From IMG/VR virus record IMGVR_UViG_3300027859_000006, positions 44,152-108,151 of that record: a stretch of DNA of 64,000 nucleotides; one strand, written 5' to 3'. Numbering within the stretch: position 1 is the stretch's first letter; every line of letters starts with the position of its first letter. The notes beneath the pieces are model-generated. The model ran no database searches. It saw only the letters and a program-made list of their open reading frames with translations, and was not told where the DNA came from. Origin of the DNA: a virus. Shown in pieces: positions 16,169 through 23,491 of the stretch. The position numbers were made by a program, and so were the translations under genes.

Positions 16169-16206
16169 CGCCAGAGTACGATTTCGACTAGTACTAAACC
16201 GACCGC
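16169..16206. repeat. 38-bp direct repeat, copy outside the gene
   Basis: CGCCAGAGTACGATT ... CTAGTACTA.ACCGACCGC recurs with few changes at 16337-16375, inside the small gene at 16244-16477. The outer copy lies just beyond that gene's stop, as if the 3' part had been duplicated. Confidence 0.7.
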
Positions 16207-16243
16207 TGCCCCTACGTGTGAGCTACCCTGAGTACTAATCCGA

Positions 16244-16477
16244 CTACCATGGCGGCTTGTCCCAATCTTCAGCAGACACTACAGCTTCTGACGGGCGTGC
16301 TGTGCTGGTGGAAGTAGACGGGCGCGAAGTGCCCGTCGCCAGAGTACGATTCTGACCTAGTACTAGACCGACCGCCTCTGCCAAGAGCAGGAGTTCGTCT
16401 TTTTTAGCAGCACTGAGGCTAGGGGCGGCAATGTTTAAGTGAGTACAAATCTGATTGGCTATATCTGTCTTAGTCAT
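16244..16477 (-). CDS. hypothetical protein with acidic-aromatic tail
   Basis: A 77-residue protein. The first 45 residues are helical (TDIANQICTHLNIAAP, KKDELLLLAEAVGLVL); a Ser/Thr/Arg-rich linker follows, and the C-terminus is SAEDWDKPPW, an acidic-aromatic tip like those used for docking onto partners (SSB-type tails look similar). The linker is encoded by the repeated 38-bp unit. Own promoter at 16509. Confidence 0.6.
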   Translation of the reverse strand: MTKTDIANQICTHLNIAAPSLSAAKKDELLLLAEAVGLVLGQNRTLATGTSRPSTSTSTARPSEAVVSAEDWDKPPW

Positions 16478-16508
16478 GCTTATTCCGGTTAATTCAACTT
16501 ATACGCAT

Positions 16509-16537
16509 ATTATATAAGGTTTATAGCGGAAAAGCAA
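16509..16537 (-). promoter_or_regulatory. promoter for the gene at 16244
   Basis: Minus strand: TTGCTT, 17 bases, TATAAT, lying over the 3' end of the Bro-N gene. Confidence 0.7.
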
Positions 16538-17178
16538 GGGATTTCTTGGCTTATTTTGGGCTTTTCAGGGAATCTTATATCAGGCTTAAATGCGTACCAT
16601 TTACCATCTAGAGTATAAGAATTATGATACTTTGCGCAATATATAGTGTCAAAGTTATATATACCCTCATCTTCTACATACTCCCAGAACTCAGCTAAAG
16701 ACCATCCGGCCGGTTTGACCTCCGAAGGAGGGAGGTAGCCGAGAACCCTGTAGGCGTTGTTGTCTATTAAAAATTGTTCAGTCTTGTCACCCACCAGCGC
16801 CTCTATTTCAGAGTACAAATCCGGTGACAGTTTATTTTTAGTCAGTACCTCTGTAGCAGCAAGTCTCTTTAAAGCGGCTACCCCTGTTTTTCTAACTAGA
16901 GGTAGGATCTCGGAACAGACGTAAAGCTGCCATTCTCTTGCTGTTGGCATATCAGATCGCATTAAAAAGAAGTAAAGAACCTGCTCAGCATACAATTTAC
17001 GTCCGTCGGAGCACGGTGCACTCTCGATACGTAAATCAGCATTACGCTTAAGAAAATCTCGTATTGCTCGCTTAGGCTCTGAGTAACCTAGCTTCTCTGC
17101 AAATTCTTCAAGGTCAAAATAAAATTCGTTGTTTATCTCGTAGAGTGAGACACCCTTTTCTAAGTTTAGTATATTCAT
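16510..17178 (-). CDS. Bro-N domain (antirepressor-like) protein
   Basis: A 222-residue protein whose residues about 15-105 have the Bro-N/ANT pattern: DLEEFAEKLGYSEPKRAIRDFL, YAEQVLYFFLMRSDMPTAREWQ, then EILPLVRKTG. The second half (about 120-222) is unrecognised. Bro-N proteins bind DNA and often act as antirepressors or regulators. The -10 box ends seven bases before the ATG, so its mRNA would have almost no leader. Confidence 0.85.
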   Translation of the reverse strand: MNILNLEKGVSLYEINNEFYFDLEEFAEKLGYSEPKRAIRDFLKRNADLRIESAPCSDGRKLYAEQVLYFFLMRSDMPTAREWQLYVCSEILPLVRKTGVAALKRLAATEVLTKNKLSPDLYSEIEALVGDKTEQFLIDNNAYRVLGYLPPSEVKPAGWSLAEFWEYVEDEGIYNFDTIYCAKYHNSYTLDGKWYAFKPDIRFPEKPKISQEIPCFSAINLI

Positions 17179-17185
17179 AGGTTTC

Positions 17186-17214
17186 AGTATATCAAAAATA
17201 GTCTAGGAGGGCAA
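17186..17214 (-). promoter_or_regulatory. promoter giving a nearly leaderless mRNA
   Basis: Minus strand: TTGCCC, 17 bases, TATACT, then seven bases to the Bro-N ATG. No ribosome-binding site fits, so translation probably starts at or next to the 5' end. Confidence 0.65.
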
Positions 17215-17231
17215 ATGATTTAACAAAACAC

Positions 17232-17260
17232 TTGATTCGAGACGTTTTTTAACGTATAAT
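17232..17260 (+). promoter_or_regulatory. promoter module on the plus strand
   Basis: TTGATT, 17 bases, TATAAT, then ACTTGTATTGAATGAATGAG and GAA before the ATG. It is the same module that drives a dozen minus-strand units. Confidence 0.88.
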
Positions 17261-17291
17261 ACTTGTATTGAATGAATGAGGAAGAACGAAT

Positions 17292-17603
17292 ATGTGGAAC
17301 GAACAAAAATCTGCTCAACTAGTTAAGACTTACAAAACTAACGGCTACGATGCTGCGCAAGCGGCGAAGGCGCTTGGAGTATCGGAACGCTCTGCTATCT
17401 CTAAGCTGGTGGCTCTAGGAGAGTATGTTAAGCCTGTTAAGGTACAAGCTTCCACGGGGCGCATTAATAAAACTCAGTACATTTCTGCGGTCGAGGCAAT
17501 GCTAGGAGTCAAGTCTGGTAAACTAGCGGGTCTCTCTGGGGCTAGTGCTAATGCGATAGAAGAATTAGCGGCTGCTCTTGTAAAACTAGGAGACCGTGCA
17601 TAA
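17292..17603 (+). CDS. A2-like helix-turn-helix protein, paralogue
   Basis: A 103-residue paralogue of the protein at 9270-9653: WNEQKSAQLVKTY, then a helix-turn-helix with SERSAISKLVALGEYVKP and a Ala/Leu-rich helical end (SANAIEELAAALVKL). A DNA-binding regulator is likely. It stands at the far end of the pre-early block and points the other way. Its stop overlaps the next gene. Confidence 0.75.
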   Translation: MWNEQKSAQLVKTYKTNGYDAAQAAKALGVSERSAISKLVALGEYVKPVKVQASTGRINKTQYISAVEAMLGVKSGKLAGLSGASANAIEELAAALVKLGDRA

Positions 17604-17851
17604 TGGATGTTATTGTTGGAATTTGGACTGTATTAACCCTTCTAGGGTATCTAGCCTACTTCGCAGGCGACAGAGCGACTGTAGTAATGTATGACCTAGA
17701 GGTGTATCAGGGTAGAGTATTCAATTGGGCGGATGCAGTTAGTATTATCCTAGGGGTGGTATCGGGGCACTATTGGCTGTCTTTGCTAGTGCCGCTCAGC
17801 TCGATTCTCATGTATAAGCGCACTCGCAAAAAGTTGGGACGTCCCAGCTAG
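17603..17851 (+). CDS. 82-aa membrane protein
   Basis: A two- to three-helix membrane protein (IVGIWTVLTLLGYLAYFA, ADAVSIILGVVSGHYWLSLL, VPLSSILMY) with a basic end (KRTRKKLGRP). Coupled to the helix-turn-helix gene before it (TAATG). Function unknown. Confidence 0.7.
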   Translation: MDVIVGIWTVLTLLGYLAYFAGDRATVVMYDLEVYQGRVFNWADAVSIILGVVSGHYWLSLLVPLSSILMYKRTRKKLGRPS

Positions 17852-18736
17852 CGCCGCTCCGCGGCGAGCCCTTTCCCATCTATAACATGTATTATACGCG
17901 GAATTGAGCCCGTTTGCAAGTGATTTTTAGTAAGAAACTGGTGAGGCTAGGGTGGGTTTTGGGAAAGACTCGGGGAATTTTAGTCGCGCCTAACGGTCGT
18001 TTACGACCTGCGCCTCCGAAAAAGCTAAAAAATTGCTTGCGAGGCTACAAACCCAAATTTCGCCACTTCGCGGCGGATTAGGGTAAAATGTTGCAAACCC
18101 AATCTTGGCCGTAAACGGCCGGGTTATGGGTAGAAGTGTAATAGACCTAGGGGAAGGTTGGGAGGGATTTGGGATACAAGTGTAATCCGCATCGAGGAAA
18201 GAATTTGGGTAAGTGTTGCTAAGGTTCTCGCCGGAACAATGCCGAAGGCATAGAGTGGGCGAGGATATAGCAGAAGTGTAATAGAAGTATAGTAGAGTCT
18301 AGGGAGAAGTCTAGGCTAGAGTTGGAAAGGCAGCGGGCGGGGCGAGTCCAGGGCCGTATGTTGGGAAGGGTCGGGGAAGGTTGGGATGGATTTGGGATTA
18401 AGTGGGGAAACATTCCTCTGATATAGCTATAAGTATAACTATAAATAACTATCCCTCCTAGTTTTTTGATACTCAAAATTTTAAAATTGGTACTTTTTCG
18501 ATAGATACAATTATGGCAATAAAATCTTTTTGTTGTGTTCGCTTAAAGCGTCTATTTCTTAGTATTGGTTAGGCTTGTCAAAGTTTTTTGGGGTGTGCTT
18601 TAAACAGAGTCGCACCCCACTTTGAGCCAAACCGACTAAGAAGTCGCTAAAGCTCACATCAATAGAGAGTCATATAACTCTCTAGAAGATGTTAATATTG
18701 TAGCAGATTTTTTTCTCCATGTAAAGTATTTTTCTT
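17852..18736. other. 885-bp gene-free, partly purine-rich stretch
   Basis: No convincing gene. Left part: short palindromes GGTCGTTTACGACC and GGCCGTAAACGGCC. About 18120-18410 is G/A-rich on the plus strand, with a 26-bp repeat (18150-18175 and 18373-18398, one difference) and three AAGTGTAAT copies. Right part: two hairpins (near 18595-18625 and 18663-18690, AGAGAGT/ACTCTCT) in front of the converging leftward genes. It separates the rightward block from the leftward early genes and could hold a genome end, nick site or packaging signal. Confidence 0.6.
18150..18398 (+). repeat. 26-bp purine-rich direct repeat pair
   Basis: GGGGAAGGTTGGGAGGGATT plus TGGGAT at 18150-18175 recurs at 18373-18398 with one change. 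Both lie in G/A-rich DNA on the plus strand. Confidence 0.8.
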
Positions 18737-19009
18737 TTACTCACCAATGGGTTCTGACCACAATGCTTCAAATGGTTCTTTGCAGTAAACAACATATGAC
18801 CAAGACGTGTAACTTGGGTTACTTTTTCGGTCGACTTTGTTTTCTTCTAGGATTTGAAGATATCGGTCGTATTTTTGCTTAACAGTTCTTTCCTTATCTT
18901 CCTTGAACAAGCGTTGTGTGACTTGCATATGCTTTAACAGCATTTCTTGAGTGTGGTTTGGGAATTTGTTGCAAAACTGTCTTAGTTTAACTTTGTAGGC
19001 TTCTTTCAT
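18737..19009 (-). CDS. family A small protein, copy 2
   Basis: A 90-residue basic protein, paralogue of its upstream neighbour: both have MKE.YKVK..QFCNK, a helical middle and a W-rich end (SYTSWSYVVYCKEPFEALW here). It is the last gene of the leftward early run and overlaps the copy before it by four bases (ATGA). Family and function unknown. Confidence 0.75.
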   Translation of the reverse strand: MKEAYKVKLRQFCNKFPNHTQEMLLKHMQVTQRLFKEDKERTVKQKYDRYLQILEENKVDRKSNPSYTSWSYVVYCKEPFEALWSEPIGE

Positions 19010-19260
19010 TTCTTAAAATACTCCTTATAGCTCTCTTTAAAATATACTACATACTTCCAGCTTGTCCAGCTAGGAGGGTTGGTAGGGTCTTTCAACTCTT
19101 CTGCGCTTACTCGTTCTACGAACGCTTCATAACACTCCTTAACCGAGAGGTGCAGCTTATCAGCACGAAAGCGTTTTCTAGTACTATCTAAAATTTGCTC
19201 TGTAGGGTTTTTATACTTATTACAGAACTGCTTTATTTTAACTTTGTATGATTCTTTCAT
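19006..19260 (-). CDS. family A small protein, copy 1
   Basis: An 84-residue paralogue of the next gene: MKESYKVKIKQFCNKYKNP, then PSWTSWKYVVYFKESYKEYF. The two copies keep the same conserved ends and differ in the middle, as after a tandem duplication. Function unknown. Confidence 0.75.
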   Translation of the reverse strand: MKESYKVKIKQFCNKYKNPTEQILDSTRKRFRADKLHLSVKECYEAFVERVSAEELKDPTNPPSWTSWKYVVYFKESYKEYFKK

Positions 19261-19267
19261 GGTGCTG

Positions 19268-19513
19268 TCAACTTCTATTAATCTTTTTTATTTCTGCTTT
19301 AATAGCTTTTAATCCTCCGACTTTTCTTAGTATCTTCCATCGGGTGTACATTACTTCTAGCTTAGACATATCTTTGTAACCTTTAATCCACCAAGTAGCA
19401 CTGGTGTAGGCGACGTAGTCGCCAGCTCCTAGGTTTACAACAGCTTGTCGGACTAGAGGACAGCTAACTCCAAAGAACTCAGTACAAATACCATATCTTA
19501 ATGCGTTAAACAT
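19268..19513 (-). CDS. family B small protein, short copy
   Basis: An 81-residue protein matching the first domain of the two genes before it: RYGICTEF, VRQAVVNLGAGDYV, TWWIKGYKDM, then WKILRKVGGLKAIKAEIKKI. It lacks their second domain, so it is either a short form or a deletion product. It overlaps its neighbour by eight bases. Function unknown. Confidence 0.75.
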   Translation of the reverse strand: MFNALRYGICTEFFGVSCPLVRQAVVNLGAGDYVAYTSATWWIKGYKDMSKLEVMYTRWKILRKVGGLKAIKAEIKKINRS

Positions 19514-20066
19514 TAGGATTATTCCTCGCTATGAGCATCATTCTAATGCTGTACCAATGTTTTATAATAAATTGTATAATCTCTTTCCTAGCCTTTCTAC
19601 CTGCTTCTGTATTTGGACTACCAGCTTTGACCCAATAGTGTTCTGCTGGGTCTATGCCAGGACACCCCATTTCATGGAGGATTTGGCCGAGATTTCCTAC
19701 ACTACCTAAAGTACCTGAAGGGGTTATATACTCAGCTATTTGATGGCACAGGTAATCGTCGCTTCTTAAATGAAAGGGGGGAGTAAAAGGTACATAGCTT
19801 CTTTGTTCAAGCTCGGTTAGTCTTTCGACTTCTTCTTTCAAAGCACTCAATCCATTCACTCGGTTCAGGATTTTGATTCTAGTAATAACAACTTTCCACC
19901 AAGGAATATTGTAGTAGTCTTTAATCCACCACACGTTCTCCTTATGCTCAACGTATTGAGAGCCGCCTAGATTAATGACGGCTTGTTTAACAATAGGCGA
20001 ACTAAGGTTAGGTCTGTCACCTTTTACGGCTATACAAATACCTACTAATAGTGCTCTTAAATACAT
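19506..20066 (-). CDS. family B two-domain protein
   Basis: A 186-residue protein. Domain 1 (about 1-75) has VKQAVINLGGSQYV and VWWIKDYYNIPWW; domain 2 (about 95-186) has DDYLCHQIAEY, LGQILHEMGCP and HYWVKAGSPNTEAGRKARKE. Both domains recur in the next gene upstream. Conserved Trp, Gly and Lys suggest a folded helical protein. Family unknown. Confidence 0.75.
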   Translation of the reverse strand: MYLRALLVGICIAVKGDRPNLSSPIVKQAVINLGGSQYVEHKENVWWIKDYYNIPWWKVVITRIKILNRVNGLSALKEEVERLTELEQRSYVPFTPPFHLRSDDYLCHQIAEYITPSGTLGSVGNLGQILHEMGCPGIDPAEHYWVKAGSPNTEAGRKARKEIIQFIIKHWYSIRMMLIARNNPNV

Positions 20067-20572
20067 AGTCTTATCCTCAAGGTGTTCCAGTTTACTCGCA
20101 TAAACCGTATGATTTCTTCTCTAGCCTTTTGCCCTTCTGGAGTATCTGGTTCTCCTGCTTCAACCCATAGAGACTTATATCTGGTTGAGACATTAGGACA
20201 TTTCATACTTAAAAGAATGTCTCTAAGCTGTTCTGAAGTTACAGGAATATCGTAGATTATTTTTAACTGTGGGCAAATATATCTATCAGGCATTAGATCA
20301 GGGCAGCTTACAGGCATAGTAGAAATCTTATTTTCTACTCTTACAGCTTCTTTGCGCAGCTTTTTATACCCTCCGACTTTAATTAGAATTAATAGCCTAA
20401 TGAGCATAATTTTCCACTTAGGGGATTTGTAGTAGTTTTTAATCCACCAAGAAACGCTTTCCCTATCCACATATTTTCCACCACCTAGATTAATAACTGC
20501 TTGCTGTATAACATGAGTATTAATAGTGGATATAGGAAAACAAATACCTCGCTTTATTGCTTCAAACCACAT
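20057..20572 (-). CDS. family B two-domain protein
   Basis: A 171-residue paralogue of the gene at 19506: VIQQAVINLGGGKYV, SWWIKNYYKSPKWKI, then DRYICPQLKI, LRDILLSMKCP and SLWVEAGEPDTPEGQKAREE. It overlaps its neighbour by ten bases. The three B copies lie in tandem behind six C copies, so this region grows by duplication. Confidence 0.75.
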   Translation of the reverse strand: MWFEAIKRGICFPISTINTHVIQQAVINLGGGKYVDRESVSWWIKNYYKSPKWKIMLIRLLILIKVGGYKKLRKEAVRVENKISTMPVSCPDLMPDRYICPQLKIIYDIPVTSEQLRDILLSMKCPNVSTRYKSLWVEAGEPDTPEGQKAREEIIRFMRVNWNTLRIRLCI

Positions 20573-20574
20573 AA

Positions 20575-20856
20575 TTATTCCTCCGCTTCTTTAAGTGCTT
20601 CTTCTAGGTCTTCAATGCACTCAGCTTGGTCATTAATGCGTTGTGCTACTACCATCAATGCAGTTATTTCTATATCTAACAAGTAACTTATAACATTAAT
20701 ATTGGCGGCATTATGTTCAGCTTCTACTACCTTTTCAATCTGCTCATCTGTAAGCATATGACCTATGATGCAACGGCATCCGTCTGAGTCAACGTACTTA
20801 CCTTGTACTAGACGGCCTTGCTCTTTAACTTTTTCAAGCGCTTTCTGTAAGTTCAT
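20575..20856 (-). CDS. family C small protein, copy 6
   Basis: A 93-residue member of a six-gene tandem family: LQKALEKVKEQGRLVQGKYV, then the core DGCRCIIGHMLTDEQIEKV and a helical end. Core Cys-x-Cys-(I/V)-I-G-H is shared with copies 3 to 5. It overlaps the copy before it by 22 bases. Function unknown. Confidence 0.78.
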   Translation of the reverse strand: MNLQKALEKVKEQGRLVQGKYVDSDGCRCIIGHMLTDEQIEKVVEAEHNAANINVISYLLDIEITALMVVAQRINDQAECIEDLEEALKEAEE

Positions 20857-21160
20857 AGTGTCTTTCCACGTAGCTTTTAGCTTTTTGCATAAATTCTTTC
20901 ACAGACTGACTATGGTCATTTAGTACCTGCAAATCGGATAGAGTTATTAACTCTCTAGTTGTTAAATCTAAGCTTAGAGCGTCTACTGTTCTATTTTGTA
21001 GGTTTGTATTTACAATATACTCTATTTCGTAATCATCCATCAAATGACCAATAACACAGCGGCAGCCTCCGCTGCCTATGTATGCTCGTTTTATAAGTCT
21101 GTTTTGGTCTTCTACTTTCTGAATAGCTTCTAACAAATTTTCTTTAGTTACTGGTTTCAT
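20834..21160 (-). CDS. family C small protein, copy 5
   Basis: A 108-residue copy with N-terminus MKPVTKENLLEAIQKVE, identical to that of the gene before it, and core GGCRCVIGHLMDDYEIEYI. The identical N-terminus and different C-terminus point to a recent duplication or gene conversion. Overlaps by four bases upstream (ATGA). Confidence 0.78.
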   Translation of the reverse strand: MKPVTKENLLEAIQKVEDQNRLIKRAYIGSGGCRCVIGHLMDDYEIEYIVNTNLQNRTVDALSLDLTTRELITLSDLQVLNDHSQSVKEFMQKAKSYVERHYELTESA

Positions 21161-21486
21161 TTAAACAGCTCCTCTACTAATTCTTTAGCTTCTTTTGCAA
21201 ATACGTCTACTGGGAGTTTTTCAATGTCATTCAGGCTTTGAAGTTTTGCTAAAATAAGTCTGTCTTTAACAGACACGTTGATAGAGTTGGTTTCAAGAAG
21301 AAATGCTCCAATAGAGAAATCATTGAACCCAGCTTCTTTTAGTTTAGCCAACTCTTGGTCATCCATCAAGTGACCAATAACACAGCGGCAGCCTGTAGAA
21401 TCTTCATATTCATAATGAGTTAGCTTGCCCTGCTTCTCTACCTTTTGAATAGCTTCTAACAAATTTTCTTTAGTTACTGGTTTCAT
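21157..21486 (-). CDS. family C small protein, copy 4
   Basis: A 109-residue copy: MKPVTKENLLEAIQKVE, core TGCRCVIGHLMDDQELAKL, then DRLILAKLQSLNDIEKLPVD. The motif LQxxND seen here is kept in all copies. Overlaps both neighbours by four bases. Confidence 0.78.
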   Translation of the reverse strand: MKPVTKENLLEAIQKVEKQGKLTHYEYEDSTGCRCVIGHLMDDQELAKLKEAGFNDFSIGAFLLETNSINVSVKDRLILAKLQSLNDIEKLPVDVFAKEAKELVEELFK

Positions 21487-21803
21487 TGGTACGATTCCTC
21501 GATTATTCGTGTGCAGCGAGCTTTGAAATTGTCCATACTCGTAGCGGTGTCATTAACAAACTGCAACGCTGATAGAATCCCTTCAGGTTCAGTTCCTAGG
21601 AGGTGCTTTCCAATAACACCTATTGGAAGCCCATTAGCATTATTACTTAAAATGGCATGTAGCTCTTTATCTTCTAGTAGATAGCCTACAACATCGCGAT
21701 GTTTGCCGTCGCTGGAAATGTAGGCATTTTTAAGGATAAGACCTTGGTCTATTACTTCCTGTACCGCTTTAGTAACGCTTTCTTTAGTTAGTGCTTTCAC
21801 CAA
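21483..21803 (-). CDS. family C small protein, copy 3
   Basis: A 106-residue copy whose core reads SSDGKHRDVVGYLLEDKELH; the Cys pair of the other copies is lost but the (V)VG.LLEDKEL part remains. End: ILSALQFVNDTATSMDNF. So the Cys residues are not essential for keeping the gene. Confidence 0.75.
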   Translation of the reverse strand: MVKALTKESVTKAVQEVIDQGLILKNAYISSDGKHRDVVGYLLEDKELHAILSNNANGLPIGVIGKHLLGTEPEGILSALQFVNDTATSMDNFKARCTRIIEESYQ

Positions 21804-22140
21804 AATATCTCCTTACAACGTTCTTCGCTTCTTTTTCAAAATAGTCAAGGTCGACAGCTAAGTCGTGCGCTGACTGTAGTGCCATTAACATTAGTACGTC
21901 TTCTTCGTCAAAGAAACCGTGTACTTCCTGTACTGATTCTACTGCTGTATCACTAGGAGTATTATCTGCTAGCTTTCTTTGCTCCGGAGTAAGAAGCTTG
22001 CCTACTACACAGTTGATATTTGGGTCGTCTGGGCTTTCGTAGTAACATCTCTCCTGCTCATTAACGCTTAGGCATCCCTGTGCCACAACTGCATCGATTG
22101 CATCAACAACTTGCTTTCTAGTTAATCGTTTACTCACCAA
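21784..22140 (-). CDS. family C small protein, copy 2
   Basis: A 118-residue copy: TRKQVVDAIDAVVAQGCL, core DPNINCVVGKLLTPEQRKLA, then VHGFFDEEDVLMLMALQSAH. It is closest to copy 1. Acidic overall. Overlaps its downstream neighbour by 20 bases. Confidence 0.78.
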   Translation of the reverse strand: MVSKRLTRKQVVDAIDAVVAQGCLSVNEQERCYYESPDDPNINCVVGKLLTPEQRKLADNTPSDTAVESVQEVHGFFDEEDVLMLMALQSAHDLAVDLDYFEKEAKNVVRRYFGESTN

Positions 22141-22468
22141 AATACTCCTCTACAACTTTTTTCACTTCTTTTTTAAAACCGTCCAGATCGTTAGCTAAGT
22201 CGTGTACTGCTTGTAGACCAACTAACAATGGAACATCTTCTGGGTCGAAAAATCCATGTTCACGGTTAACCCAGTCTATGCTAGAATCCACTTCAGTAAG
22301 ATCGGCAAGTTCTCTTTGCTCTGGAGTTAGCAACTTACCAACGACACAATTGATATTTGGATTGCTAGGATTTGCATATAGACAGTTCCCTTCAGCGTCC
22401 TGCCCTAAACATCCCTGCGCTACAACCGCATCGATTGCATCAACAACTTGTTTTTTAGTTAAGCGCAT
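22130..22468 (-). CDS. family C small protein, copy 1
   Basis: A 112-residue copy: KKQVVDAIDAVVAQGCLGQD, core NPNINCVVGKLLTPEQRELA, then EHGFFDPEDVPLLVGLQAVH. First of the six C copies. It overlaps the gene before it by 14 bases. Confidence 0.78.
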   Translation of the reverse strand: MRLTKKQVVDAIDAVVAQGCLGQDAEGNCLYANPSNPNINCVVGKLLTPEQRELADLTEVDSSIDWVNREHGFFDPEDVPLLVGLQAVHDLANDLDGFKKEVKKVVEEYFGE

Positions 22469-22700
22469 TAGTAGCCTCCAATAGTTCTTTCAGTGTGGCG
22501 GGTTTAGCGTCTTTTATGTATGGGAAATCTTCACCGTCAAGAACCCAGTACTCTAGCTCTACTAGAACGTTGTTCTCAACACTGGCGATTAGTACTTCGT
22601 CCTCTCCTGCTTTACCATATATATTTCTGTATAGTTCAAAGAAACAGCTTTTCAGGGCTTCTAGGTTTTCTTCTGTGTCTTCGATAATAAAGTTCTTCAT
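22455..22700 (-). CDS. hypothetical acidic protein
   Basis: An 81-residue acidic protein (DTEENLEALKSCFFELYRNI, VENNVLVELEYWVLDGEDF) between a family D gene and family C copy 1, overlapping both. No family recognised. Confidence 0.7.
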   Translation of the reverse strand: MKNFIIEDTEENLEALKSCFFELYRNIYGKAGEDEVLIASVENNVLVELEYWVLDGEDFPYIKDAKPATLKELLEATNALN

Positions 22701-23101
22701 GCTAATAATTCTCTTACTTGTTTAAGGTAGTCTAATGCTGTCTCGGCATTAGATTCTGTGTTTAAATGAGGATGTTCTAATAAAGGGTTCAAAACATCAG
22801 TGGCTTCGGCATCTGTCTTTCTATTCTTCCACCAACTGCCAAACATAGAGTTTGAAACGGTCTCCCCCACCTCGTCTCCCACGTGAAGCCATACTTCATC
22901 AGGGTTAGTATCTTTTACCAGTCTCGAAACTTCAGGGTCTAGTACTGCATAACCGCAGATACAGGCAGCAGTTTCACAGTTATGGATGGTCGTGCTTTTG
23001 CTAAGTAGTTCTTCGTGTTCGTAGAAAACTGCCATGCTAAGCTCTTTATCCCTAGCAACGACTTCTTCCATAGCGTTAATCACAGCGTTCAAAACTTTCA
23101 T
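22697..23101 (-). CDS. family D protein with C-x-x-x-C-x-C-G motif
   Basis: A 134-residue protein of a type common in phages, with a motif like CGTxACIAG: NCETAACICGYAVLDPEVSR here. Helices on both sides; end WWKNRKTDAEATDVLNPLL. Related genes are at 23492 and 24095. The motif resembles the core of family C, so C and D may share an origin. Its own promoter module lies at 23131. Function unknown. Confidence 0.75.
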   Translation of the reverse strand: MKVLNAVINAMEEVVARDKELSMAVFYEHEELLSKSTTIHNCETAACICGYAVLDPEVSRLVKDTNPDEVWLHVGDEVGETVSNSMFGSWWKNRKTDAEATDVLNPLLEHPHLNTESNAETALDYLKQVRELLA

Positions 23102-23130
23102 TCGGATTTCCTCATTTATTTAATACATAT

Positions 23131-23160
23131 ATTATACGTTAAAATTAAGTAGATTTGCAA
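23131..23160 (-). promoter_or_regulatory. promoter module, paralogue unit
   Basis: Minus strand: TTGCAA, 18 bases, TATAAT, leader with GAGGA before the ATG at 23101. It starts the unit of families A-D. The -35 box lies in the end of a decayed gene. Confidence 0.85.
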
Positions 23161-23455
23161 GCGATTTTATCTTTGAATTGAACTATGCGTCTCAATGTTT
23201 TTTGCTTCAAATCTCGGTATCTTAGTTCTTGCTCGTATCGCGTTATTTGGTCTTTTGTTAAGACCTAGTCGTACAGGTGTTTCAATATCTCGCTCTAGTG
23301 CTACATAGCTCATAAAAGAAGTTTTCCGGCTCGTATACGTAAGCTCTTCCATTCGTTTCAAACCAACAGTACCCTATTGTAATATAGCCCTGTTCTTTTA
23401 AATACTGGCTTTATTTCGTCGAAGTAGTTTTCTAGTTCAAAGTCATACTAAGCCT
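23140..23455 (-). pseudogene. decayed gene with at least two frameshifts
   Basis: Three frames in turn give protein-like text with no single open frame: FELENYFDEIKPVFK, then EQGYITIGYCWFETNG and YVYEPENFFYEL, then LTKDQITRYEQELRYRDLKQ and IVQFKDK. Stops fall between the parts. A 64-codon frame here (23167-23361) mixes two of them and is not a real gene. The 3' end now overlaps the promoter of the next unit. The original family is not recognised. Confidence 0.7.
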
Positions 23456-23491
23456 AGAATTATTTCCATACACATGGAATGTTAAGGGTAA

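Noticed and set aside
18219-18476. 85-codon minus-strand frame in the purine-rich stretch
   Set aside because: Pro/Ser/Leu-rich text produced by the G/A bias; no ribosome-binding site and no fit with neighbours.
8900-18740. Exact terminal-repeat borders
   Set aside because: Direct terminal repeats collapse to one copy in an assembly; no end can be placed from sequence alone.
23167-23361. Intact 64-codon gene
   Set aside because: It joins pieces of two frames of a decayed gene; neighbouring frames read more like protein and no good ribosome-binding site is present.
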